Source: Bacillota bacterium (GTDB lineage Bacteria > Bacillota > Bacilli > Paenibacillales > NBRC-103111). From it: DNA of 64,000 bases. The position numbers and the translations under genes are program-made. Positions 37,801 through 44,137 of this stretch are shown here, one piece after another (positions within the stretch are counted from its first letter, which is position 1; every line of letters starts with the position of its first letter). The stretch lies in the NCBI GenBank assembly GCA_023386955.1, contig JAEWIS010000035.1:91841-155840 (forward strand). Reading direction: 5' to 3'. The notes beneath the pieces were generated by a model. The model saw only the letters and a program-made list of their open reading frames with translations. It made no database searches and had not been told where the DNA came from.

Positions 37801-39147
37801 TATGATAACAACGGGACCGGCACCAGCACCTACCGGGTGACCCGGACCATCCCGTCTGCCGCCGTAATCACTGAGGATGTCCAGTACGTGTTCTACCGCA
37901 CCGTCAACGGAACGGCCATCGGAGGAACAGCGGAGGCGGAGCACTTCAAGCATGTGGGCGGTCAGGCTGTGTTTGCCACCTTCACCTCCGCGGACGGTGA
38001 CGGAAGCTACCGGGAGTTCAAGGTGGAGGGAGAAACGGCTACCCCGTCGCTCCGCAGCGGCGCGGCCATATCCGACAATGCGCTGGCTTCGGCTTATACC
38101 ATGGGTGGAAACCGCTACTACTCCGTGGAGCTGTATAAGCTGACCAGCGCCAGGAATCTCTGTGCCGGCAACATGGACCCGGAGAAGAGGACGGTCAAGC
38201 GGGAGCTGGCCCAGAATACCGCGTACAAGCTCACCCCGTCGGAGATAGGGACATACCAACGAATCGCTGAGACATCCAACAAACGGCTGGAAATCAAGGA
38301 AAGCAGCGGCGGCAGCAGCTATACCGGCACACTGGCGGTTGGTTTGTCTGCCAAGGCCTTCGATCTGAACCGCTACCAAAGCAACCAGAGCCTCGGAGCG
38401 TACATCAATGCCACCGCAACAGGCATGGGGGTGCAGCTGCGGAATCTGACGGCCACGGACGACGGGTGGAGAATGTACCGCTATGTGCTGTTTAATCATG
38501 TGGAGGGGAATGTATCCTTCGACAAGAATAAAAACAGCACCAACCTGCCCAATTTGCCGCAGGCCAGCAAATATGGCATGATTTACGGCATTAACGGAGA
38601 CAAGGATAATAGGGATGCCTACACCGTCACCCTGCCGGGTGCTGTGGGTACACTTGGCGCAAGCGGCACCCAATACGGCGTTCATGTGACCAGTACGCTG
38701 GGAGCATTGGGGGGAGGCTCCGGGGACTACTATGTCCCATATGGAAAGGATGAACTCTGCTCCATTACCATGGGAGCCTACAACTCCGCATCCGCCGACT
38801 CTTACTTCTACTTCAACGCCGGCGAGCTGTGGGCCAAACCCCTCGACCAGGCCAAGCCCAATCAGATCGGCGTTGCCCCTATGGCTGTTGGCCGGTACCA
38901 GGCAGGCGATACCATTTCCATCTCTGTGGTGTATGACGAGATTGTGGCCGACCGCAATAACGTGACGCTTGGCGCCATCGAAGGACTGAATTTGAGCTAT
39001 GCCGGCTATGTGGGCGGCGAGGGCACTAATGTTCTCCACTTTGTGGGCACACTCAGTGCGGATTACGAGGTGGAGGAGAAGGTGAATGAGGCGCTTGTGA
39101 CCTGCATGCCCGTCAGCGGCGCGGCCAAGGATATGTGGGGCAACTAA
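28861..39147 (+). CDS. Giant SLH-domain surface protein with Listeria-Bacteroides-type repeats, 3428 aa
   Basis: ATG 28861 follows AAGGAGAGGG; an in-frame ATG at 28819 with GAGGGA is a weaker alternative. Signal peptide 1-26 (MLKRLVSVLLVFCLAAGL ... ALA). Three SLH domains cover ~38-225 (FTDVSSSAWYYDAV, AFSDVPRNAWYAPYV), which bind pyruvylated wall polymer. A first B-repeat-like unit (~260-325) is followed by an unfamiliar beta-rich core of ~330-1195 with a coiled-coil stretch near 870-925. About 18 further Listeria-Bacteroides-type repeats (GYTFAGW pattern) are interleaved with about seven MucBP-like units (YTVKHIREE) over ~1200-2970. A ~450-residue unknown C terminus ends the protein. No LPXTG. 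An adhesin or ligand-binding role is inference. Paralogue of 45428-52042. Confidence 0.88.
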   Translation: MMLKRLVSVLLVFCLAAGLVPPRALAANGNDPVPPVPFTDVSSSAWYYDAVRYVYENKIFGGTSDTRFTPDGTMTRGMFVTVLGRMAGVDATSTGPSAFSDVPRNAWYAPYVEWAARYGITSGTGNDTFSPDASISREQMASFFVRYFEGFGVDYQTGANVATTPADMGEVADYAQEAVLKLWQAGLLNGDGASFNPSANASRAQAAALCMRTDKAVKIWYKEPGVPSEHVRTVPEAEPKPTPSPGSNDSGDGDSSETAVTYYTFKFDTNDGTVISDRSLRKDSKLNNLPVPYKADSIFIGWCYDEALTRLVAAGDTAQESAILYAKYEEMSPLPQDFQTPVARAIDTSPDFAVTVSAPDDMDLDQFKDAVTLKNLSSNENKEWFSITGGSGTFTISGVNDLGVQGARQSGFVEGSAYKITLEDKTLSFVGQDASAREYVFTIKRAEVVNVSLNGQMAQIPLADISGLTVNGIPATTVSIPVITVGLHGAPAENGTTTGSFIYSKGTLAAGDTIMIYEGDTPPQMDAVSSDNNTAFVRITQAEGSSYTYKTADAEDVLFTPDVLPVSIGADRDGDAGNHSITVDRADLTYTDDRFAHMGLDSQTTIDAGDFISFYSGTLQTDGTLADGGHMLGYARVTAVTEAEGSYTVAYTDVSLSELQQAMAAYKKETIRSDNLLEGVDRKAIESSVEQQARNSGFAEEAGRYLAALALETDSFTRLRDDYSLTAVEMTMDGQPITRETLQRMGGAKAEVELSKLQVTLSTDLVHFEGIDGLRLTLDVGIKVKIECNDNVTIEIEIVGSFEQEVRVDIGVDGDAVWKWWGIFPYIAEYEVTAYVELYEYTGIGIEATIATKETEDEGFGTKNEEIEKIGKQIKDLMDQKEKYIGDGSGTVGDSLEEKYAAMLENESDWVTLFEKALVEQEQQVMLIIAINIEVKLVVSANLNISLGLDFWYENAKRYIYTVQVFAGNVTSDTIDLVEEHYEFEFYVMGTMGLRAGIKAEIKVGLFSTKLASVGFGAEAGAYVRVWGYFYYQLKYTASQGRNSAYSGALYLELGIYLEITFEAQALAGTFKYNPTLYGNEWPLLTAGSRDNVRDFAYGADAVPAIQLKSYITTTQLPDSLFEMAYLDLKEGLDDGKLFTAIYDDKTSFRITMTNEAFSYDANTNYVTVNPGAQPEQDGEMVITWITQPLAFSSAPLERRIPLHWDNLRDGYVIAPYSNGGSYVPVILKKYGEAVPAPADPVKAGYTFGGWHNNAQLTGPYTFPGTMPNADTDIYAAWSSATDTPYRVEHYKETSGSSQYALAEQEQLRGTTGTTVWPSVRAYTGFHTPGQKELTIKPDGSAVLRYYYDLQTRTVTFDPGIVGGDKVVNRLKYGSAITAPQFGAKGYIFKGWDRTVSTYMGEQDQTYTAQWEKDTGTEYRVEHYVQQPDGRYFLQDIVLKTGQTGERISTSALVNSRYVTEGETAFENATVNGRVSEAEPISSDGKTVIKVNYKRIRHTVTFDPANGAAPLTYTLYAGAAIVPPGATRVGYTFAGWSPEVPETLGATDLTFTARWEAAGGIAYSVKHIREDVNGAYPAAGKLVEWEFRTGITGEETQAVARAYESFTAGETAQERIRPDGSTVVEIRYARNSYSVHWAAGDMTITVPVKYEAVIAKPENPVKQGYVLDYWQGFAEGTLMGTGERTYTAVWKPAADTPYTVKHIREEVDGTYSSGGGLVESETLSGITGTSTAANAKAYSGFAPGEAVQATIQPDGSTVVEIRYARNTYAITWVADGQTFATTPSVKFGTAVPAKPEGTPVKAGYTFRQWKGVPEIMPAKGLTVTAEFTANTYMVTLDMACELPGVSITVTYDSPYGDALAVPERAGYHFERWVNAGGDTVTAASRVRTAEDHTLTAVWAVRTDTGYTVKHMKQDVEGHYPESLVEAEHKAGITGADTAAAAKDYPGFSASESVTQQAVKGDGSTVIEIRYTRNAYPLIWVADGKTLEAGSVKYGASLTAPEIPDKPGYRFVQWRNIQTSMPAEALTVTAEYAPCTYMVTFDANGGSGLTPSVTSVTYGRTYGTLPAGLVREGYAFAGWSLGESIVNGASVVAIAGDHTLIALWDPLDGIAYTVRHYKDWGGNQGEELFLTEEKTGVAGETTTAASTDCTGFTAQPIIQKTIDGNGATWVNVVYSRNSYEVVWMAEGRPYLTTHVKYNDTVVPPASIPDKTGYSFSGWESFPRVMPANPMAVEARFTALSYQVSFDKNGGFLANPNAMKVTYDQTYSELAYRIPFRAGYTFEGWQNGQGQIVTADSVVKTAGDHTLTAVWSLSKVTYTVEYYQQDLPVSAHTNTLVDQVSYDSYNSDIHVVKTQVPKYEYEGFSLNEISLNDEAKRIAFYYWRNYYALSYDSAGGVQGTGIMNLPYGTSINLFTPVRAGYTFQGWEPELPAVMPASDLSIVAQWQAEEDNVILLKGYSPEGDKIIYGTTDATLVLPTPYRTGFTFGGWYTQETGGERITALRVTGDITLYARWTGNRYQVGFDLNGAEGSAPGSRQMLFDKPYVLPDVSGAKTGYTFDGWFTADKGGTRVIGDTPVSTASDHILYAQWKPNEYRVAFNGNGATGGSMDAQSHIYDQRIALAGNAFVKTGGIFTGWNTQADGSGTAYSDAEQVMNLSAQGDITLYAQWALGQFTIAFNSDGTAVPSITQAYGTAVAAPVPPAKTGYSFIGWKLEGTDGLYTFTTMPGDNITLTARWETVFYTIRYAYDTNLYLRDDYLPGYYSILSDPIRLPELQYDKTGYTFAGWYTSDRFAEQDKAGVVAIPAGSSGDRTFYAKWTPNQIVVTFHSNRVPDETVQQLFTYDAAQPLASNSFANIGYSFVGWSVARDSAEIYRTDGQVVKNPAAQGEVHLYAIWKENISTISYSLNGVAASVDNPTLYHGTSGEIRLNAPTGIRGGFQFLGWYDSGGRLIESIQPGSTGAIQLTAKWAHGGLFSLSYVGTAYDNNGTGTSTYRVTRTIPSAAVITEDVQYVFYRTVNGTAIGGTAEAEHFKHVGGQAVFATFTSADGDGSYREFKVEGETATPSLRSGAAISDNALASAYTMGGNRYYSVELYKLTSARNLCAGNMDPEKRTVKRELAQNTAYKLTPSEIGTYQRIAETSNKRLEIKESSGGSSYTGTLAVGLSAKAFDLNRYQSNQSLGAYINATATGMGVQLRNLTATDDGWRMYRYVLFNHVEGNVSFDKNKNSTNLPNLPQASKYGMIYGINGDKDNRDAYTVTLPGAVGTLGASGTQYGVHVTSTLGALGGGSGDYYVPYGKDELCSITMGAYNSASADSYFYFNAGELWAKPLDQAKPNQIGVAPMAVGRYQAGDTISISVVYDEIVADRNNVTLGAIEGLNLSYAGYVGGEGTNVLHFVGTLSADYEVEEKVNEALVTCMPVSGAAKDMWGN

Positions 39148-39184
39148 GGGGGGCTGCATCACGCAGCTCCAGGAGGAGCACACG

Positions 39185-40123
39185 GTGAAACCGATTCTCT
39201 CTTTTCGTATCCGGAATTGCTTCGAAGCATGTCGTCACTTTTGGGGGTTTATTTTGTTAGGCCAGCTGTTTCTGGCGGTGTCGGGAACGGCGGCAGCGGA
39301 GCAGCCTCCGGGGGTGAAGGTGGCTCTCATCGACAGCGGCATCTCCCCTATCGCCATTGACGCCGCCCATATCGGCAAGGGCTGGAATTACGCCCTGCCC
39401 CGACGGGATACGGCTGATGTTATCGGCCACGGCACGGCTCTGGCGGGTTTGATTCTGGAATCGGCGCCGGATGCCGTACTGGTGCCGCTGGTGTACGATA
39501 CCAGAACCGCCGGAGGGAAGCCCGTCCAATCGGATCTGAATACCATCGTCCGGATCATCCGGGATGCGGTGGATGAGTACGACTGCCAGGTCATCAACCT
39601 CAGCGCAGGAGTCACCAGGGATGTCCCTGCCCTGCGGGAAGCCATCGCGTATGCGGAACAGCAGGGGGTCGTTGTGGTGGCTTCGGTGGGGAACCGCCAA
39701 CGGACCGCTCCCGAGCTTACCTATTACCCTGCTGCCTACGAAACCGTCATCGGTGTGGGGGCGCTGCGGCAGGATGGCCGGGCGGCCTCCTTCTCCCAGC
39801 GGAACGGGGTGACTCTGGCGGCTCCGGGAGAAAAGCTGCAGGTTTTGGGGCTGCGGGGGGAGAGCACTACCGCCTCCGGCACCTCTTATGCCGCCGCTCA
39901 AGTCACAGGAGCTGTGGCTGCCGTTCTGGCGGCGCAGCCCGGCCTGCAGCCGGAACAGGTGCGGCAGCTGCTGTATGACAGCGCCAGGGATGTGGAAGCG
40001 GCCGGGTTTGATCCGGACACGGGTTATGGCGCCGTGCAGATGGACGAAGCCTTGAAGCTGGTGCGTACAGGAGGTTATGGAAGCCTCAAAACAGGCAGGG
40101 CTGGTTTGGAGGGACCTCTGTGA
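39185..40123 (+). CDS. Secreted subtilase (S8) without visible propeptide, cassette 1
   Basis: A 312-residue serine protease starting at GTG after CCAGGAGGAG. The N-terminal hydrophobic segment (FWGFILLGQLFLAVSGTAAA) is a signal peptide or anchor. The catalytic domain begins almost at once: VKVALIDSGIS (Asp), VIGHGTALAG (His), SGTSYAAAQVTGA (Ser), with the oxyanion region VASVGNRQ. There is no room for an I9 inhibitor propeptide between signal and catalytic Asp, which is unusual for secreted subtilisins. It follows the giant SLH gene by 37 bp, so the giant protein is the obvious candidate substrate or partner. Paralogue of 52098-52889. Confidence 0.88.
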   Translation: MKPILSFRIRNCFEACRHFWGFILLGQLFLAVSGTAAAEQPPGVKVALIDSGISPIAIDAAHIGKGWNYALPRRDTADVIGHGTALAGLILESAPDAVLVPLVYDTRTAGGKPVQSDLNTIVRIIRDAVDEYDCQVINLSAGVTRDVPALREAIAYAEQQGVVVVASVGNRQRTAPELTYYPAAYETVIGVGALRQDGRAASFSQRNGVTLAAPGEKLQVLGLRGESTTASGTSYAAAQVTGAVAAVLAAQPGLQPEQVRQLLYDSARDVEAAGFDPDTGYGAVQMDEALKLVRTGGYGSLKTGRAGLEGPL

Positions 40124-40130
40124 AACGATT

Positions 40131-40262
40131 ATCCTGCAAAAGTGCATCTATTCTGCCAGAATTTCGACGCTTGCTGCATACCAAATTCAAATGTGCATCT
40201 ATTTGGAGCCGCAGGGTCCAACTTGCTCCCATCTGACGGAAATAACTGCATTTTTGCAGGAT
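40131..40262. repeat. Intergenic inverted repeat element
   Basis: ATCCTGCAAAAGTGCA (40131-40146) faces TGCATTTTTGCAGGAT (40247-40262), a 16-bp inverted pair with one mismatch, enclosing further GTGCATCTATT-type motifs. The 40124-40339 gap holds no gene. It looks like a small dispersed repeat (MITE- or BIME-like), or its pair of arms could act as a terminator for convergent genes. Confidence 0.5.
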
Positions 40263-40339
40263 AGATTGTACAAACGAAGGTTAGTCTCTCAAATAAATGC
40301 ACATTTGCATTTCGGAAAGAGGCTGGAGGGAACCAAATG

Positions 40340-41212
40340 TTAATTTGAAGGACTCACACGGATTTTCGTCATAAAGACGAAGATGCCCAGCAGAACCAGC
40401 AGGTTGGCAGCGGGGAACACCACCATTTCCGCTACCGATATGTCCACTCCAGCCAGCTTTTGGTTAATGACCATGGCCGTAAGGGAGGTCAGCATGGTCG
40501 CCCCTTTCATACACATCACCGCAGAGAGCAGCAGCCCGGCTGGTCTTCTGCGCATCAGCAGAATGGCCGACAGAATGGATACGGGAATGATCAAACCCAG
40601 ATCCATTACCTGTATGACCAGTGTGGTGTAATGCTCCAGAACCAAGGGAGTGCCTCCATCCAGAAGAGGAGGAACGATCCTGCCCAGCCACATGAGTGCA
40701 ATGGCACACATGAAGACGATCATGAGAATGCCGATTGTTCGGGTGGGCAGCTTCTCGCTGAATGCTTGTTGGAGCAGGGCCATATCAAAGGAAAGCATCA
40801 CCAGCACAAACGCGAAAAAGCACAAGGACATCAGCGCCACATACACCAGAAACAGCGGGTTATATGTACACAAGAAGGAATAGGACATGTAGGTATACAG
40901 GAAATAGGCCAGTGTTCCCGCGAATAACAATCTTGCTCTCAGCGACTTTCGTCTTGCAAACCAGCAGGACAGGATCAAAAGCGGAACGCCGAGAAACACC
41001 GTCACCCAATCCTGTGCTATCGCTTGGGCTGCCGCCGCAACGGAGTCCTTGGCATAGATGCCCTTGCCGTGGAGCTGGACCATTTCCCCGTGAATGGATA
41101 AGAAGGTTTGGCCCTCTGCGCCTTCCCCCGGCATAATTCCGATGATTCCCGCCACTAGGGACAGTAGGACAATCAGGGCGGTAAGAATACTGATGGTTCG
41201 TTGATGCTTCAT
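40340..41212 (-). CDS. Uncharacterised membrane protein, about 8 transmembrane segments
   Basis: A 290-residue hydrophobic protein, ATG after AAAGGAGGAATGTG. Segments are visible near residues 8-27, 70-90, 96-116, 120-145, 160-182, 200-225, 230-252 and 262-282, with an extracytoplasmic loop of ~40 residues after the first. No catalytic or transporter motif was recognised. Its start codon follows the TetR gene's stop immediately, so the two are co-transcribed and this protein is the likely regulated product. Expression would be released when the TetR protein meets its inducer. Confidence 0.7.
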   Translation of the reverse strand: MKHQRTISILTALIVLLSLVAGIIGIMPGEGAEGQTFLSIHGEMVQLHGKGIYAKDSVAAAAQAIAQDWVTVFLGVPLLILSCWFARRKSLRARLLFAGTLAYFLYTYMSYSFLCTYNPLFLVYVALMSLCFFAFVLVMLSFDMALLQQAFSEKLPTRTIGILMIVFMCAIALMWLGRIVPPLLDGGTPLVLEHYTTLVIQVMDLGLIIPVSILSAILLMRRRPAGLLLSAVMCMKGATMLTSLTAMVINQKLAGVDISVAEMVVFPAANLLVLLGIFVFMTKIRVSPSN

Positions 41213-41851
41213 TCACATTCCTCCTTTAGGGTGTTCAGCCGGATTCCGAAGTGCTTGCAGAACAAACTCTGCTGTGTGGTCCATCAACCGCTGCCGCTGC
41301 TCCTCATTCACCTGCTCCACAATGCTTCGCAGCGCAAGTCCGAAGGCCAGGGACCAGATGGTTTGTGCGGTCAGCTCCACCTGGGCGTCCGTAGACCCGG
41401 CCCATCCCGGCAGCTCCCGCAGGACTCTGCACACCATGCTGATGGCCGGACGTTCACAGGCCGCACCCTGCTGCAGCACAGAGGTACGGGCCAGCACGGC
41501 GGGGGAAGAATTGAGCATGATGCTTTTATAGGCATCGCCCATTTCTACAGCCAGCATCATGAAGCTTTTTATGCTTTCCTTCAGCCGCTCCTCCGGTGAA
41601 TTCCCGGTGGTTTGGAGAGGAGACAACGCCGCCAGTATTCTGCGGTATTCTTCCTCCATAAGGATTCCGATGATCTCCTCCTTGTTCTTGAAATAGTGGT
41701 AGATGATGGCGGGGGAATAGTCGATCATGCCTGCTATTTTGCGGATGGAGATTCCGTCTATCCCGCTGTGGCTGACGATTTCGCGCGCGGCGTTCAGAAT
41801 ATCCTCCCGCATCTCCGCTTTTTCCCGTTCTTTTCGTTCGGCAATGCTCAT
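41213..41851 (-). CDS. TetR-family transcriptional regulator
   Basis: A 212-residue protein; ATG 41851 was chosen because GAAGAGGTG precedes it, whereas an in-frame ATG at 41890 lies inside the operator. N-terminal HTH: REDILNAAREIVSHSGIDGISIRKIAGMIDYSPAIIYHYFKNKEEI (quoted as positions ~16-60; key helix IRKIAGMIDYSPAIIYHYF). The C-terminal ~140 residues are the ligand-binding bundle with a WHG-like segment. A strong promoter with two operator-like palindromes lies immediately upstream, so it is probably autorepressed and represses the downstream membrane gene. The ligand is unknown. Confidence 0.88.
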   Translation of the reverse strand: MSIAERKEREKAEMREDILNAAREIVSHSGIDGISIRKIAGMIDYSPAIIYHYFKNKEEIIGILMEEEYRRILAALSPLQTTGNSPEERLKESIKSFMMLAVEMGDAYKSIMLNSSPAVLARTSVLQQGAACERPAISMVCRVLRELPGWAGSTDAQVELTAQTIWSLAFGLALRSIVEQVNEEQRQRLMDHTAEFVLQALRNPAEHPKGGM

Positions 41852-41871
41852 CCTATACACCTCTTCATTCG

Positions 41872-41904
41872 TTGAACAGTGTTCAATCATTGAATAGTGT
41901 TTAT
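41872..41904. promoter_or_regulatory. Paired TetR operator-like palindromes
   Basis: TTGAACAGTGTTCAA (41872-41886) is a perfect 7-1-7 palindrome. A second, weaker copy TTGAATAGTGTTTAT follows at 41890-41904, offset by 18 bp. They cover the region from the promoter -10 to the ribosome site of the TetR gene, ideal for autorepression. Confidence 0.75.
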
Positions 41905-41932
41905 TATACTCCTGTTATTTTTGGGGTGTCAA
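41903..41932 (-). promoter_or_regulatory. Sigma-A promoter of the TetR/membrane-protein operon
   Basis: On the minus strand TTGACA (41932-41927) and TATAAT (41908-41903) are both consensus, with an 18-bp spacer. The -10 box touches the weaker operator copy. Confidence 0.8.
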
Positions 41933-41950
41933 TGGCGTGATACGGGCAGC

Positions 41951-41991
41951 AAAAAAACCGGACGGAACACCATGTGTTTCCGCCCGGCTTA
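41951..41991 (-). terminator. Rho-independent terminator after the YrpD-like gene
   Basis: On the minus strand a stem CCGGGCGGAAACAC with GTGTTCCGTCCGG (loop ATG) is followed by TTTTTTT. It sits 35 bp after the stop at 42026. Confidence 0.8.
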
Positions 41992-42025
41992 TTTTTTAAG
42001 TCCGGGATAGAGGATATGGGGAAGC

Positions 42026-42685
42026 TTACACCTTTACGGAAGCATAATAAATCCCGCTGCCAAAAGAAGCCGCAGAAACGGAATAATCCACGGGAGCAGG
42101 AGTGGTAACCCCCGCAGGAGAATGGGTAATGCCGGGGGTACAATTGCTGGAGTTAACATTAATCCATGTGCCGCTTGCGTTCCGGTATTTCGTATTGAAG
42201 GTTTTCACTTGATTGTGCCGAATGGTGAAGGCAGGAAGAGGATTGGGAATCGAAGCAGAGGAGTCCCACTGGCCCTGTGCACAAGCCAGAACGACGCGCC
42301 CGTTCGTGAAGGTAGCGGTGGAGGAATAGGTTGGCGAGAAGCTGTGGCGGTGAACGCCATTTACATAGAATTTCACAACATAATTGGAGCCCGAGCTCAA
42401 TAAAAGCTGCAGGCTGATATTCACCGTATCCCCGTTGACGAATTCCCCGTATGCTCCTCCGGCATCTGTTCCCGGGACTGCGCCGCTGTTGGCAAACCAA
42501 TGCCAGCTGCTTTCGCCGTTGCGGGTGGAGATGCCGCATTCATAGTCGCCGAAGCCTACATAGAAGTTAATAAATCCGCCGCCGGAGCCAAAAGAGAACG
42601 CGCTGGGCAACACCAAATCCGTGCTAAACCCATTCACTGCAGGAGTAACCGGTAGCCGGACAATCTTGGAATATTCAATCGCCAT
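42026..42685 (-). CDS. Beta-rich protein of unknown function, possibly YrpD-like
   Basis: A 219-residue protein, ATG after AAGAGGAGGAAA. Rich in Gly, Ser, Thr and aromatic residues, with FINFYVGFGDYECGISTRN, WHWFANSG, VKFYVNGVHRHSFSP and TYSSTATFTNGRVVLACA; this looks like a single jelly-roll or lectin-type beta-sandwich. I recall B. subtilis YrpD-type proteins with similar text, but this is not certain. No signal peptide is visible, although the composition is typical of secreted proteins, so export may be non-classical or the protein may be cytosolic. Its own terminator follows. The gap 42686-42856 upstream holds no gene. Confidence 0.5.
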   Translation of the reverse strand: MAIEYSKIVRLPVTPAVNGFSTDLVLPSAFSFGSGGGFINFYVGFGDYECGISTRNGESSWHWFANSGAVPGTDAGGAYGEFVNGDTVNISLQLLLSSGSNYVVKFYVNGVHRHSFSPTYSSTATFTNGRVVLACAQGQWDSSASIPNPLPAFTIRHNQVKTFNTKYRNASGTWINVNSSNCTPGITHSPAGVTTPAPVDYSVSAASFGSGIYYASVKV

Positions 42686-42856
42686 GAAATTTCCTCCTCT
42701 TGAAGTAAGTCGAGAATACTAGCAAGCTTGCTGGCATCTCACCCTTACCATATTGCAGAATGCTAGAGAAGGTTTGTGCTTTGGCATCATTTTTGGAATG
42801 AAGTACCTCCTGCAGTTTCATAACATGCTGCGGCGCCGGATCTGATGAGTGCCTCA

Positions 42857-44137
42857 TTACCGGAGTGAGAGCATGATTTTCAGCGTAAACACACCATCCT
42901 CGGCGCTGAAAATGGCCTGTCCGCCGTGGGTATCCGCGATGGCGGCAATGCTGCGCGTTCCGTAGCCATGTCCTTCCCGGGAGGATTGGGGAAATCCGCC
43001 TTTCATGACAATCGCGCCCTCATAGGGGTTCTCTATTAAAATCAGCAGATTGGCCTTATGTACCATGGCCTTGACAGATACGACCCTGCGCTCAGGCTCG
43101 GGGCAGGCAGCGGCAGCGAAGATGGCGTTTTCTAGACCGTTGGAGAGCAGGGAGCAAAGCTCTGTATCACTAAGGGGTATGGATCCCGGCAGCCTTGCAT
43201 CAACCGTCATGGTAATTCCCGCATGCTTCGCCTTGGTTAAAAAGGTGGATAAAATCAAATTGACCGTTTCGTTTTCGCAAAAGCGGATCGGGGTGATGGC
43301 ATCAATATCGGACTGTGCAGTAAGCAGATACGTTTTGATCTTATCTATACTGCCTTCGGAAGCCATGCCCTGCAGAATGGCAAAGTGATGACGCATGTCG
43401 TGCCGGTAGGCAGCAGCCATATTCTGCATCTGCCGCAGGGAGACAAGCTCCGAATGGGCACCGTGGAGCTGAGCGGCCAGCATATCCCGTTCTCTGTGGG
43501 CACGAGCCTGCTTTTGCATTTCCATATAATAAAAGATAATAAACACGAAATAAACGATGGAGAAGACAGAGGGCATGAACTGAACCGCCCCGTTTACCCC
43601 CCGGTAAAGCAAATCGGTATAAATCGTGGTCGTGTAATCGAATAAATAGTAAAACAGCGGAGCGGCGCCGAGCAGGATGCAGGTTTTGACGGACTTCTCC
43701 ATCAGCTGCCGGAGAGTACCTGCTACATATCTTTGGAAGAGATAATAGGCCAACACCACGGCTGCGATATAGCAAATATGCTCGCCTAGCCTGCTGCTGA
43801 AGACGCCTCCCCCAATGCTGCCGATCCATCGGGGCACCTGACAGCAAAGGTAGGCGGAGAGCACGCTTACGGTGGAAATCAACCAAGGGCGTTTCATACA
43901 CAGGGTGAGGAACAGAACCATGGGCAGATGGATGATCAGGGGATATAATTTTGAAGTGAAGTCGATGTTAAAAAACCACCAGCAGGAGGACTGCACAAAA
44001 AGGAGAATGACGCATGCGCAGGCAACAGCAAGATTGTTCTTCCGCGTTCGCTCGATACCCGCGAAGCAGACCGAAAGCGCCACGCCGAAGAGCAGGGAGA
44101 AACCAAACCGAATAAGTCCAATGGAAGTTGTGATCAT
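42857..44137 (-). CDS. GHKL-domain sensor histidine kinase (AgrC-like), cassette 2
   Basis: A 426-residue kinase. About six membrane segments in the first ~200 residues, then a coiled coil (QKQARAHRERDMLAAQLHG), H-box AAAYRHDMRHHFAIL with H246, N-box LLSNGLENAIFAA and G-box GHGYGTRSIAAIADTHGG. Its ATG overlaps the stop of the LytTR regulator gene as ATGA, so translation is coupled. It is the counterpart of the kinase at 27457-28728, and the sensor halves differ enough to suggest different signals. The pair is divergent from the small membrane protein, giant SLH and protease genes. Confidence 0.88.
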   Translation of the reverse strand: MITTSIGLIRFGFSLLFGVALSVCFAGIERTRKNNLAVACACVILLFVQSSCWWFFNIDFTSKLYPLIIHLPMVLFLTLCMKRPWLISTVSVLSAYLCCQVPRWIGSIGGGVFSSRLGEHICYIAAVVLAYYLFQRYVAGTLRQLMEKSVKTCILLGAAPLFYYLFDYTTTIYTDLLYRGVNGAVQFMPSVFSIVYFVFIIFYYMEMQKQARAHRERDMLAAQLHGAHSELVSLRQMQNMAAAYRHDMRHHFAILQGMASEGSIDKIKTYLLTAQSDIDAITPIRFCENETVNLILSTFLTKAKHAGITMTVDARLPGSIPLSDTELCSLLSNGLENAIFAAAACPEPERRVVSVKAMVHKANLLILIENPYEGAIVMKGGFPQSSREGHGYGTRSIAAIADTHGGQAIFSAEDGVFTLKIMLSLR

